This document shows positions 1 to 5,409 of a DNA stretch of 5,518 nt, piece after piece. The stretch's first letter is position 1. Each line of letters begins with the position of its first letter. Under the pieces are notes generated by a model. That model made no database searches, was not told where the DNA came from, and worked only from the letters and a program-made list of their open reading frames with translations. A program made the translations under genes and the position numbers. Source of the stretch: JAWOJF01 sp046481785 (GTDB lineage: Bacteria > Bacteroidota > Ignavibacteria > Ignavibacteriales > Ignavibacteriaceae); contig JAWOJF010000379.1 of assembly GCA_046481785.1 (NCBI GenBank), positions 1-5,518 of the forward strand. Reading direction: 5' to 3'.

Positions 1-572
1 AGTGAACTAAAATTAACTCCGCCCATATCTCCTTCCGAAACGGATGCCAGACCGCCGATATTAACCCCTTGTAAACTGCCGTCGGCTACAAGTGCCATTC
101 CTCCAAAATTAAACCCGGTTATATTACCATCCGCTACAGAGGTGAGTCCGCCTATATTAAACCCTGTTATATCTTCATCTGAAACATTGGCGAGAATAGC
201 AAAGTTTATCCCGGTCATGCTGCTACCGGCAATGTTCGCTGCAATTCCGACTGAGATTCCGTTAAGGACATCAGCAGAGGGGGAAACGCCGAAAGATAAT
301 CCATTTACAACTGAGCCGGGGTTATTCCCGGGTCTCCACAATGTAAAGTTAAGTCCATTAACTTCCTCAATACCGCAGTCGGAAAAATTAAACCTCAAAC
401 CATTCACGTGACGAGAATTTCCAAAACTTATCCCGGAATTATCAGAACCGATGTTTAAAGCCTGGTGAGTACATCCATCATAAAACGAATTATCCTCATC
501 CGGATTATTTTGGGCATTTGCCGGTATTATGGCAACAAGATATAAAACCATAGTAAGAATTACATTTTTCAT
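1..572 (-). CDS. Secreted repeat protein with 16-residue tandem repeats (LA_2272-like), 3' end outside window
   Basis: The open frame starts at the ATG at 572-570 and runs without a stop to the window edge: 190 codons visible, C-terminus missing. Residues 1-20 form a signal peptide (Lys2, a hydrophobic core, then A-N-A before Gln21), so the product is exported. From about residue 89 it is built of imperfect 16-residue units. Examples are ITGFNIGGLTSVADGN (135-150), ITGFNFGGMALVADGS (151-166) and LQGVNIGGLASVSEGD (167-182), with the pattern (I/L/V)-x-G-(F/I/V)-N-(I/F)-G-G-(L/M)-x-x-V-(A/S)-(D/E)-G. The period shows in the DNA as a 48-base spacing. The pattern resembles the LA_2272 family of surface repeat proteins of Leptospira and FCB bacteria, which probably form a beta-helix or beta-barrel-like surface structure; function unknown. 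GAAGGAG lies 6 bases before the start and overlaps the stop of the DinB gene, suggesting co-expression. The family name is inference; the repeats and signal peptide are seen directly. Confidence 0.8.
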   Translation of the reverse strand, partial: MKNVILTMVLYLVAIIPANAQNNPDEDNSFYDGCTHQALNIGSDNSGISFGNSRHVNGLRFNFSDCGIEEVNGLNFTLWRPGNNPGSVVNGLSFGVSPSADVLNGISVGIAANIAGSSMTGINFAILANVSDEDITGFNIGGLTSVADGNITGFNFGGMALVADGSLQGVNIGGLASVSEGDMGGVNFSS

Positions 573-584
573 TTTGTGCTCCTT

Positions 585-1046
585 CTATGTTGTTCCTTTA
601 AAATGTTCCAGATTATTTTTTATCTGACTGAGATGTTTATATGTGTGATTCACAATTGAGTTTACAAAATAGTCCAATGTCATTTCTCCCTTTGTAGAAT
701 GAATACCTGCCTTCTTAAAATATTCAGGCGGAATTCTGGAAAGGAGATTATAATTGGATTCCCTTATCAGTTTAATAATTTCAATGGACTCCTTAAGATC
801 AACTTTGGAATATTCCAGTATTACTGACCATTCCATCTGGTCATGATAGATCATCCGGGGATCTTTATTAGCAAGTATTGTTCTTATCCTTACATGACTC
901 TGAACTTCAACATCAGCCAGATGTGTTATTATTTCATGGATTGACCACTTATCCTCTGCCGGTTTAAAATTTATCTTGTCTTCACCAAGCGTTAATAAAA
1001 GTGCAAATACAGGGCTAAAGTTGTCTTTATATTCAGCCAAATTCAT
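585..1046 (-). CDS. DinB-family (DinB/YfiT four-helix-bundle) putative metalloenzyme
   Basis: This 153-residue protein has the usual length of a single DinB/YfiT-like domain and no signal peptide, so it is probably cytoplasmic. The marker segment DKWSIHEIITHLADVEVQSH (32-51) matches the family's W-S-x-x-E-x-x-x-H-L-x-D helix. The C-terminal helix holds the H-x-x-x-H pair His134 and His138. With His42 these would form the family's three-histidine metal site, so the site looks intact. Known relatives include bacillithiol or mycothiol S-transferases and maleylpyruvate isomerases. Which thiol or substrate this one uses cannot be read from the sequence. The start lies 7 bases after the stop of the upstream NTF2-like gene. 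Its ribosome site AGAAGGA (1058-1064) lies inside that gene's last codons, so the two are probably translated from one mRNA. The gene ends 12 bases before the repeat-protein start. Confidence 0.88.
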   Translation of the reverse strand: MNLAEYKDNFSPVFALLLTLGEDKINFKPAEDKWSIHEIITHLADVEVQSHVRIRTILANKDPRMIYHDQMEWSVILEYSKVDLKESIEIIKLIRESNYNLLSRIPPEYFKKAGIHSTKGEMTLDYFVNSIVNHTYKHLSQIKNNLEHFKGTT

Positions 1047-1053
1047 TAAATAT

Positions 1054-1548
1054 TTAATCCTTCTGAAGTTTAGGTGTTGTATGCGACCAGTGAGAACTGA
1101 TCAGTTTCCAGTCACCATCAATTAATACATATACTTCCGTTGTATTCCAGTAATCATGACTGCCGTCATTCCCTGTTCCTTCATAATTAAAAGTAAGAAC
1201 GCCAGTATTGCCGTGCATCTGCACCTGCGGATTAAGAAGTTTATAGCCAGGGAAACTAAATGTTCCATTAATTGAGCTCATCCAGTCAGAGAATTCTTTT
1301 TTGCCTGTAAACCTTTTTTCATGGCCGGGATCAAAATAGGTTATTTCTTCAGCGGCAATCTCTACAAAGCCGAATGTATCGCCTGTTTTCCAGCGGTCAA
1401 GTGCGTATTTCTCTTTAGCAATAATTAACTCATGCGGTGACATTTTTATAGAATCCCTTGCGGAATATTTAGACAAATTGTTTGCGTCAATTGTTACATT
1501 CACAAAAAAGGATAATAATGCAATAAGAGTACACCTTGTTAATATCAT
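1054..1548 (-). CDS. Exported NTF2-like (SnoaL/DUF4440-type) protein, paralogue 1
   Basis: A 164-residue protein with an N-terminal hydrophobic segment (residues 7-20) ending near Ala22, read as a signal peptide, so it is probably periplasmic. The remainder is one NTF2-like domain. Its first helix holds ALDRWKTGDTFGFVE (49-63), followed by AAEEITYFDPG (65-75), the typical layout of DUF4440/SnoaL-like proteins (helix, then a strand carrying the pocket residues). The domain closes with the strands YWNTTEVYVLIDGDWKLISS (133-152) and HWSHTTP. NTF2-like proteins bind or turn over small molecules or act as dimerising subunits; no substrate can be assigned. The next gene upstream is a paralogue about 74% identical over residues 36-160 (93 of 125 by hand alignment), and both are preceded by the same ~95-base element. 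The ribosome site before the ATG at 1548 is weak (AGGC). It probably heads a transcript that continues into the DinB and repeat-protein genes. Confidence 0.85.
   Translation of the reverse strand: MILTRCTLIALLSFFVNVTIDANNLSKYSARDSIKMSPHELIIAKEKYALDRWKTGDTFGFVEIAAEEITYFDPGHEKRFTGKKEFSDWMSSINGTFSFPGYKLLNPQVQMHGNTGVLTFNYEGTGNDGSHDYWNTTEVYVLIDGDWKLISSHWSHTTPKLQKD
1058..1064 (-). promoter_or_regulatory. Ribosome binding site of the DinB gene inside the preceding gene
   Basis: AGAAGGA on the minus strand, 11 bases before the ATG at 1046. It is embedded in the final Gln-Lys-Asp codons of the NTF2-like gene. This supports the chosen start and suggests translational coupling of the pair. Confidence 0.6.
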
Positions 1549-1580
1549 AGATCTGCCTGTTAGTTAAAAGAAATTTTAAA

Positions 1581-1678
1581 ATATCTTGTGTGTGAATGGA
1601 CTCCCTGAGAGAACAGAGGATGGAATTGAAAATAGTTTAAAATCTACAAAAGACAAAACCGGTCAAAATATTTTTCAA
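1581..1678 (-). repeat. Dispersed ~95-base repeat, copy A, upstream of NTF2-like paralogue 1
   Basis: This copy shares two conserved blocks with copies B and C. On the plus strand these are GTGTGTGAATGGACTCCCT (1588-1606), then after a variable stretch TTTAAAA...ACAAAAGACAAAACC (about 1636-1660). It ends 32 bases before the start codon at 1548; the core block is 39 bases away. It is the most diverged of the three in the middle section. Read towards the gene, it contains a promoter-like pattern followed by a leader. Confidence 0.75.
1629..1656 (-). promoter_or_regulatory. Possible sigma-70-like promoter within repeat copy A
   Basis: On the minus strand, TTGTCT (1656-1651) and TATTTT (1634-1629) are separated by 16 bases. 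The same arrangement recurs in copies B and C, which is the main support. Transcription would start near 1622 and run through the conserved leader block into the NTF2-like gene. The match is by eye and the true promoter consensus of this organism is unknown. Confidence 0.35.
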
Positions 1679-1728
1679 ACTATAGAGTCCTGTATAAAAC
1701 ACCATCCTAAATACATATCTCACAATTA

Positions 1729-2211
1729 TTATTTTTTCGGTTTTGTTTGTGACCAGTTGGAACTAATAAGTTTCCATTCACCCTCTATTAATGCATATAC
1801 TTCTGTTGTATTCCAGTACTCTTTGCTGCCATCCTCCATGAAGCCGATAAAATTAAATGTAAGTACACCCATATTACCATGGAGCTGAACCAGCGGATCA
1901 ATTAGTTCATAATCCGGAAAACTGAATGTACCGTTAAATGAGGCAAACCAATCATGATATTCCTTTTTGCCTGTACATCTTTTTTCAAGACCGGGATCAA
2001 AATAGGTTATTTCTTCGGCTGCATTTTCTACAAAGCCGAACGTATCCCCGGTTTTCCAGCGGTCAAGCGCTGCTTTTTCTTTGGCCAAAATTATTTCCTG
2101 TGGTGACATTTGTGTTGAATCTCCTTTTGAATAGTTTAACAAATGATTTGCTGAAATTGAGATAGAAATAAATCCTGATAAGAATATTATAAGGACACAT
2201 CTTAATAACAT
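1729..2211 (-). CDS. Exported NTF2-like (SnoaL/DUF4440-type) protein, paralogue 2
   Basis: A 160-residue tandem paralogue of the gene at 1054-1548. It has a signal peptide (hydrophobic residues 6-19, S-I-S-A then Asn22) followed by one NTF2-like domain. Long runs are identical to its neighbour: ALDRWKTGDTFGFVE, AAEEITYFDPG, NGTFSFP, YWNTTEVY and WKLISS. Differences fall mainly in the mid-domain segment (F-I-G-F-M-E-D-G-S-K versus Y-E-G-T-G-N-D-G-S-H) and at residues that may line the pocket, so the copies may bind different ligands. Sequence before the start (GGGGAA at 2216-2221, 4 bases from the ATG, preceded by TTAACTAA) resembles that before paralogue 1. The duplication therefore included the upstream region; start-to-start distance is 663 bases. 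The reading frame is intact, with no sign of decay. It is followed by 180 bases holding repeat copy A, so it may be transcribed separately from paralogue 1. Confidence 0.85.
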   Translation of the reverse strand: MLLRCVLIIFLSGFISISISANHLLNYSKGDSTQMSPQEIILAKEKAALDRWKTGDTFGFVENAAEEITYFDPGLEKRCTGKKEYHDWFASFNGTFSFPDYELIDPLVQLHGNMGVLTFNFIGFMEDGSKEYWNTTEVYALIEGEWKLISSNWSQTKPKK

Positions 2212-2241
2212 AACTTTCCCCGTTTAGTTAATAAAAATTAA

Positions 2242-2338
2242 ATATGTGTGTGTGAATGAACTCCCTTAAGAGAACAGAGGGGCAGCCATAATATAATTTA
2301 AAACCAATAAAGGCAAAGCCATCCTAATATATTTCAAA
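2242..2338 (-). repeat. Dispersed ~95-base repeat, copy B, upstream of NTF2-like paralogue 2
   Basis: This copy carries the plus-strand core GTGTGTGAATGAACTCCCT (2248-2266), then AAGAGAACAGAGGGG, then ATAATATAATTTAAAA and AATAAAGGCAAAGCC (to 2320). The core lies 36 bases before the start codon at 2211, almost the same spacing as copy A. With the flanks it fills most of the 148-base gap between the NTF2-like gene and the hydrolase stop. Confidence 0.78.
2290..2316 (-). promoter_or_regulatory. Possible sigma-70-like promoter within repeat copy B
   Basis: On the minus strand, TTGCCT (2316-2311) and TATATT (2295-2290) are separated by 15 bases. The position matches copies A and C. It would give a leader of roughly 70 bases before the NTF2-like start. 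Assigned by eye and by recurrence only. Confidence 0.35.
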
Positions 2339-2359
2339 AATTATTTCTGATTACTAATA

Positions 2360-3892
2360 CTATAATATCCATACAACAACCCCAGCCAATAGCAATGCCA
2401 GTGCACCTATTGCAGCAACACCTGCTTTTGCAATACCTGTAAATCCCCAGCCCGCATCAAAATTCATCGGTATATATTTTATTTCGGATGTATCAATAAT
2501 CCCGGTGTTAATAAACTTTGTTATAAGTGCGTCAGTAGTTTGTTTCTGCAGATACCTGATATCATTTACGTGACCTGCTTCTGATAGAACAATTTGTTTA
2601 GCATTCTTCATATAAGGAAGAAGCGCTCTTGCATTTTCCAGGGGGCTGGCAAAATCTACGCTTCCGCTTAAGAAGAGAGTTTCATTATCAGAATTTGCAG
2701 GTACCTGGAGGCTGTCAGGTATCATTTCTATTTCCAAATTGGCATATTTTAAAGATTGCCAGGCGAACTCATTTAACGGGGCTCCAAGTATTTTATCTGT
2801 ATTGGGTTTAGCATATAAATCTTCATCCCAATACTTAGTGTCGGAACTTAATGCTATGGCAGCAAATTCTCCCCACACAAACATATCCGGAAGTATATAA
2901 TCAAAAGCCATAGACATTAAAGCTAAACCGCTGTAATCCCCATTTTCTGCTGCAACATAGGCGTCAAATACAAGCGCTGCATTCTTTCGTTCAAAAAGCA
3001 TACAGAATGTAAGCATTTTAACCTTTCCCGGATCAATAGAAAAAAGTAACCATTTTCGCGGCATATTATCCAAAACCTTTTTCATTGTTGCAGCAAGATC
3101 AGGGGATTTTTTAACCATAACAGAGTCATTTGCCCACAAGCGGGAATAATATTTTAACTGTTCGTCAGTTCTCCGCGGATCCCAAATAAATCCACCCGGC
3201 CGGTTTGATGCCATCATTACAGAGCGATTAATAATATCTGGATGGATAATACTATAAAGATAAGCAAGCCGGGTACCATAACTTCCGCTGATCAGGCTGA
3301 TTTTTTCATAATTAAAAATCTTACGTACAGCTTCTAAGTCCCCGATAGTTTCAGTCATTGTGTATCCGTTCAAATCAATGCCATCGGAATCGAAACGTTC
3401 AGCACATGCTGTCCATGCGCCGCCAATTCTTTTTAATGATTCTTCACTTAAAAAATCATCAACGTTATCAGATAGTACATCTTTAATTTCAGGACAATCA
3501 AGAATGGAAGATCCATCAACTCCCCGGTATCCTGCCATTATAAAATCATGATCATATAAAAGTGAATCAATGGCTGCCCAGCAGCCCATATTGGTTTGGC
3601 CGGGGCCGCCGGACAATTGGAAAATTGGCTCTTTAGGATTATTTGAGCGGGCATGAATGCGAATAACGGGAAGATGAATAAATCTGGAATTTATTTTGCG
3701 CCTGTTCTCAGGAACTGTTATTGTTCCATAGTCGGCAGTATATTCCTTTTCACCATGCCTGAATATGCCTGTTTTGCTGACAAAACTCCCATCTTTTGCA
3801 GTATTGGAAGCTTCCGGATATTCAATCATATTGCTGCCGCCGCAGCCATAAAGTAGTATCGTTACTGTAAAAAGAATTATTATTCTTTTCAT
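2360..3892 (-). CDS. S33-family alpha/beta hydrolase (aminopeptidase-like) lipoprotein
   Basis: A 510-residue protein. Residues 1-17 look like a lipoprotein signal (hydrophobic core, L-L-Y-G-Cys17), placing it at the envelope. The body matches the proline iminopeptidase/tripeptidyl aminopeptidase (S33) fold. It has the oxyanion-loop motif Q-L-S-G-G-P-G (92-98), G-Y-R-G-V-D-G-S (121-128), nucleophile elbow S-G-S-Y-G-T with Ser204, acid in SGSVDFASPLENA (Asp413) and G-H with His441. The family's elbow is normally G-G-S-Y-G or G-E-S-Y-G; here the first Gly is Ser202, though the triad is complete. Residues 487-510 form a hydrophobic helix ending exactly at the C-terminus, a possible second membrane anchor. 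The likely role is peptide or ester hydrolysis outside the cytoplasm; the substrate is unknown. GGGGAA (3899-3904) lies 6 bases before the start. It follows the nitroreductase stop by 53 bases with no obvious terminator, so co-transcription with that pair is plausible. Confidence 0.87.
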   Translation of the reverse strand: MKRIIILFTVTILLYGCGGSNMIEYPEASNTAKDGSFVSKTGIFRHGEKEYTADYGTITVPENRRKINSRFIHLPVIRIHARSNNPKEPIFQLSGGPGQTNMGCWAAIDSLLYDHDFIMAGYRGVDGSSILDCPEIKDVLSDNVDDFLSEESLKRIGGAWTACAERFDSDGIDLNGYTMTETIGDLEAVRKIFNYEKISLISGSYGTRLAYLYSIIHPDIINRSVMMASNRPGGFIWDPRRTDEQLKYYSRLWANDSVMVKKSPDLAATMKKVLDNMPRKWLLFSIDPGKVKMLTFCMLFERKNAALVFDAYVAAENGDYSGLALMSMAFDYILPDMFVWGEFAAIALSSDTKYWDEDLYAKPNTDKILGAPLNEFAWQSLKYANLEIEMIPDSLQVPANSDNETLFLSGSVDFASPLENARALLPYMKNAKQIVLSEAGHVNDIRYLQKQTTDALITKFINTGIIDTSEIKYIPMNFDAGWGFTGIAKAGVAAIGALALLLAGVVVWIL

Positions 3893-3945
3893 ACATAGTT
3901 CCCCGTAATGATTTAGAATTTAATAGTCAGTCTATTGAAGTAACT

Positions 3946-4632
3946 TTAGAATTTTTCATAAATAATAAATTCTTCCAGTTCTTTCTTTTTAGGGCTTTTC
4001 GGCCACTCAACAGGAGTGCCGAGAGGAGTAATGCATACTCTGGTGTAATTATCCGGTATGCCAAGGGCCGTCTTAGTAACATTATCGGGAATAGCATCTG
4101 TAATAAATACTGTTCCGTAACCTAAAGACCTGGCGGCAAGCATTAGATATCCGGCGGCAAGCGGTCCATCCCAGTGGTTATAAGTTGGATACATTGAATT
4201 GTTATCTGTTAAAATAACTATGTAAACAGGTGCCGAGAAATAGTTAGTCAATGATTCTGTTGCTCTGTTAATGAAACTCTCCCGGTCTTCAGATTTGTCA
4301 GGGTTGTTATCATAATTCTCAATAAATCCTGCTAAACAGAGATTCTTCATTTCGGCAATTTTATTTTGATCCTGTATAACTAAAAACTTCCAGGGCTGCT
4401 GATTACCAGATGTGGGCGCCATACGTGCTGCATCAATTATCTTTACGAGATCTTCCTGTGGGACAGGGTCAGGTTTATATTTTCTTACGGAACGTCTTTC
4501 CTGGAAAACATCCCAGATACTTAAATCACTCTTAATTATTTCCTTTGTAAGTGTATCAGGTGTACCGGTATTCATCTGAGGAAAAATGAATTCTGTAGAA
4601 ATGGTGAAGAGGAAAAGGAACAATGTTTTCAT
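3946..4632 (-). CDS. Nitroreductase-family FMN oxidoreductase with an N-terminal hydrophobic leader
   Basis: A 228-residue protein. The nitroreductase domain starts near residue 40 with ERRSVRKY (45-52), whose arginines and serine normally bind FMN phosphate. AARMAPTSGNQQPW (68-81) is the second FMN-contact segment. Further on are H-W-D-G-P-L-A-A-G-Y-L-M-L-A-A-R-S-L-G-Y-G-T and the C-terminal I-T-P-L-G-T-P, typical of the family. Such enzymes use NAD(P)H and FMN to reduce nitro groups, quinones or related acceptors. Unusually, residues 1-18 are strongly hydrophobic after Met-Lys, like a signal peptide, though there is no clear A-x-A site and Glu14 interrupts the segment. The start is well supported: AAAGGAGA lies 7 bases upstream and the ATG overlaps the GNAT stop as ATGA. 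An internal ATG at codon 20 lacks a ribosome site. Export of a flavin enzyme is inferred, not proven. Confidence 0.88.
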   Translation of the reverse strand: MKTLFLFLFTISTEFIFPQMNTGTPDTLTKEIIKSDLSIWDVFQERRSVRKYKPDPVPQEDLVKIIDAARMAPTSGNQQPWKFLVIQDQNKIAEMKNLCLAGFIENYDNNPDKSEDRESFINRATESLTNYFSAPVYIVILTDNNSMYPTYNHWDGPLAAGYLMLAARSLGYGTVFITDAIPDNVTKTALGIPDNYTRVCITPLGTPVEWPKSPKKKELEEFIIYEKF

Positions 4633-5132
4633 TTTATATCTCCTTTATATTCGAATTCTATTAATTGTAATCCGCCAAAAGCTTCTGTATTAATATGTTT
4701 ATTTATTTTAAAATTACATGAAAGATATGTTTTTTGTGCAGGCATGAAAAAGGGAAGATCTGCCGTTGTAACTTTTATTACGCGTGTTGATGCTGACTGA
4801 AATATTTCAATTACTTTCTCAATTTGCTTTTTGCCATATCCCTTGCCTCTAAAAGCAGGGAGTATACAATTTTGCCCGATAATTCCTTCTTCAGGAATAT
4901 TTCGCGGATCCCATGAAACAAATCCTATTGGTTCATTATTTAAAACACTAACAAGTACACATTTACCTATTGTGTCAGGATAATTAAAAGTATTATCATC
5001 CTCAGTTTTCCAGCTCTGTTTATATTCTTCTGTATGATCAGGAAAAGCCTTCAATAACTCAGAATAACTTTCACAAAGCAGATGGTACAGAGTTCCCCGT
5101 TCAAATTCTGCCAGTTTTTTAAATTCAATCAT
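4629..5132 (-). CDS. GNAT-family N-acetyltransferase
   Basis: A 167-residue cytoplasmic protein with the GNAT fold. Strand 4, P-I-G-F-V-S-W-D (68-75), is followed by G-Q-N-C-I-L-P-A-F (86-94) and the acetyl-CoA pyrophosphate loop R-G-K-G-Y-G (95-100), a full match to R/Q-x-x-G-x-G/A. The helix K-K-Q-I-E-K-V-I-E-I-F comes next. Then comes the strand R-V-I-K-V-T-T-A, and Y-L-S-C-N-F-K near residue 140, the usual late motif (Y-x-x-x-G-F-like). It should transfer an acetyl group from acetyl-CoA to an amine. The acceptor is not predictable: it could be a small molecule, an antibiotic or a protein terminus. The stop overlaps the nitroreductase start by ATGA, so the two are translationally coupled. 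The ribosome site before its own ATG is weak, with an AT-rich leader. It lies 132 bases downstream of the core of repeat copy C, whose promoter-like pattern could drive the operon. Confidence 0.88.
   Translation of the reverse strand: MIEFKKLAEFERGTLYHLLCESYSELLKAFPDHTEEYKQSWKTEDDNTFNYPDTIGKCVLVSVLNNEPIGFVSWDPRNIPEEGIIGQNCILPAFRGKGYGKKQIEKVIEIFQSASTRVIKVTTADLPFFMPAQKTYLSCNFKINKHINTEAFGGLQLIEFEYKGDIK
4639..4646 (-). promoter_or_regulatory. Strong ribosome binding site of the nitroreductase gene
   Basis: AAAGGAGA on the minus strand, made from the last Lys-Gly-Asp codons of the GNAT gene and ideally spaced from the ATG at 4632. It decides the long start, and so the presence of the hydrophobic leader, over the internal ATG at codon 20. 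Confidence 0.7.
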
Positions 5133-5208
5133 TTATTAAACAACCGTATAATTATAAATCCTTTAGCTTAGGAAGCTTTTATAATCAAAGAAGTTATACT
5201 CAGCCGGA

Positions 5209-5234
5209 AATCTGGTGAGATTTTATTCCAGATT
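5209..5234. repeat. 7-base perfect inverted repeat in the leader of the GNAT gene
   Basis: AATCTGG (5209-5215) and CCAGATT (5228-5234) are separated by 12 AT-rich bases. It lies about 75 bases before the GNAT start, between that gene and repeat copy C. It could be a small hairpin in the leader RNA or an operator half-site pair. No T-run follows on either strand, so it is not a classical terminator. A 7-base arm can arise by chance. Confidence 0.35.
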
Positions 5235-5257
5235 AATTTTAAATAGTTAGGCGCTAA

Positions 5258-5352
5258 ATATGTTGTGTGTGAATGAACTCCCTGAAGAGAGCCGAGGGGT
5301 TGATTATAATATACTTTAAAAACTATAAAAGGCAAAACCGTTCAAGTATTTA
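5258..5352 (-). repeat. Dispersed ~95-base repeat, copy C, between the permease and GNAT genes
   Basis: This copy has the plus-strand core GTGTGTGAATGAACTCCCT (5265-5283), identical to copy B. GAAGAGAGCCGAGGGG follows, then ATAATATACTTTAAAA and ATAAAAGGCAAAACCG (to 5340). The order and spacing of blocks match copies A and B. Unlike those, it stands 132 bases from the next start codon and is not next to an NTF2-like gene. The repeat is therefore not just a by-product of that gene duplication. The rest of the 294-base gap (5133-5426) holds a small inverted repeat on one side and GC-rich inverted repeats on the other; I see no gene in it. Confidence 0.78.
5308..5335 (-). promoter_or_regulatory. 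Possible sigma-70-like promoter within repeat copy C
   Basis: On the minus strand, TTGCCT (5335-5330) and TATATT (5313-5308, followed by ATAAT) are separated by 16 bases. The arrangement is shared with copies A and B. It could start the GNAT-nitroreductase transcript with a leader of about 170 bases. Assigned by eye. Confidence 0.35.
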
Positions 5353-5358
5353 TTTTTG

Positions 5359-5409
5359 CCTCTCCCAATTCCTCCCAGGGAGAGGGAGCCGCAGTTTCCT
5401 TACAGGAAG
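5359..5409. repeat. GC-rich double inverted repeat (REP-like) after the permease gene
   Basis: CCTCTCCC (5359-5366) pairs with GGGAGAGG (5378-5385) around an 11-base loop. TTTCCT (5395-5400) pairs with AGGAAG (5404-5409) around TAC. The purine-rich tail GGAAGGGGCAAGGGG follows on the plus strand. It lies 17 bases past the permease stop, so it could help end that transcript or protect its 3' end. No U-tract follows the main stem in the minus-strand RNA (it is CAAAAAT), so a simple intrinsic terminator is not supported. The composition is clearly more GC-rich than the surroundings, as in dispersed palindromic REP-type elements. Confidence 0.55.

Noticed and set aside
5..250. 48-base periodicity that could suggest a CRISPR or DNA satellite
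   Set aside because: The period is a multiple of three, the copies differ mostly at tolerated codon positions, and the repeats translate into one continuous frame with a signal peptide. They are protein repeats.
142..411. Open frame of 89 codons on the plus strand
   Set aside because: It lies antisense within the repeat-protein gene, has no family resemblance or ribosome site, and its openness follows from the repetitive coding sequence on the other strand.
1586..1888. Plus-strand open frame of 100 codons crossing repeat copy A
   Set aside because: It overlaps the antisense of the intact NTF2-like gene and begins inside a non-coding repeat. The protein has no recognisable features, and the related copies B and C do not keep the frame.
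1581..2338. Copies A and B as ends of an insertion sequence or transposon
   Set aside because: They are in direct, not inverted, orientation, there is no transposase between them, and the enclosed gene is a duplicate of its neighbour. Tandem duplication explains the pair.
5165..5177. AGCTT-AGG-AAGCT hairpin upstream of the GNAT gene
   Set aside because: A five-base stem with a three-base loop in AT-rich sequence is easily due to chance, and nothing else supports it as a terminator or operator.
5359..5385. Intrinsic terminator
   Set aside because: The stem is good, but no T-run follows it in either direction of transcription (CAAAAAT on the minus strand, GAGCC on the plus strand). It is kept as an inverted repeat only.
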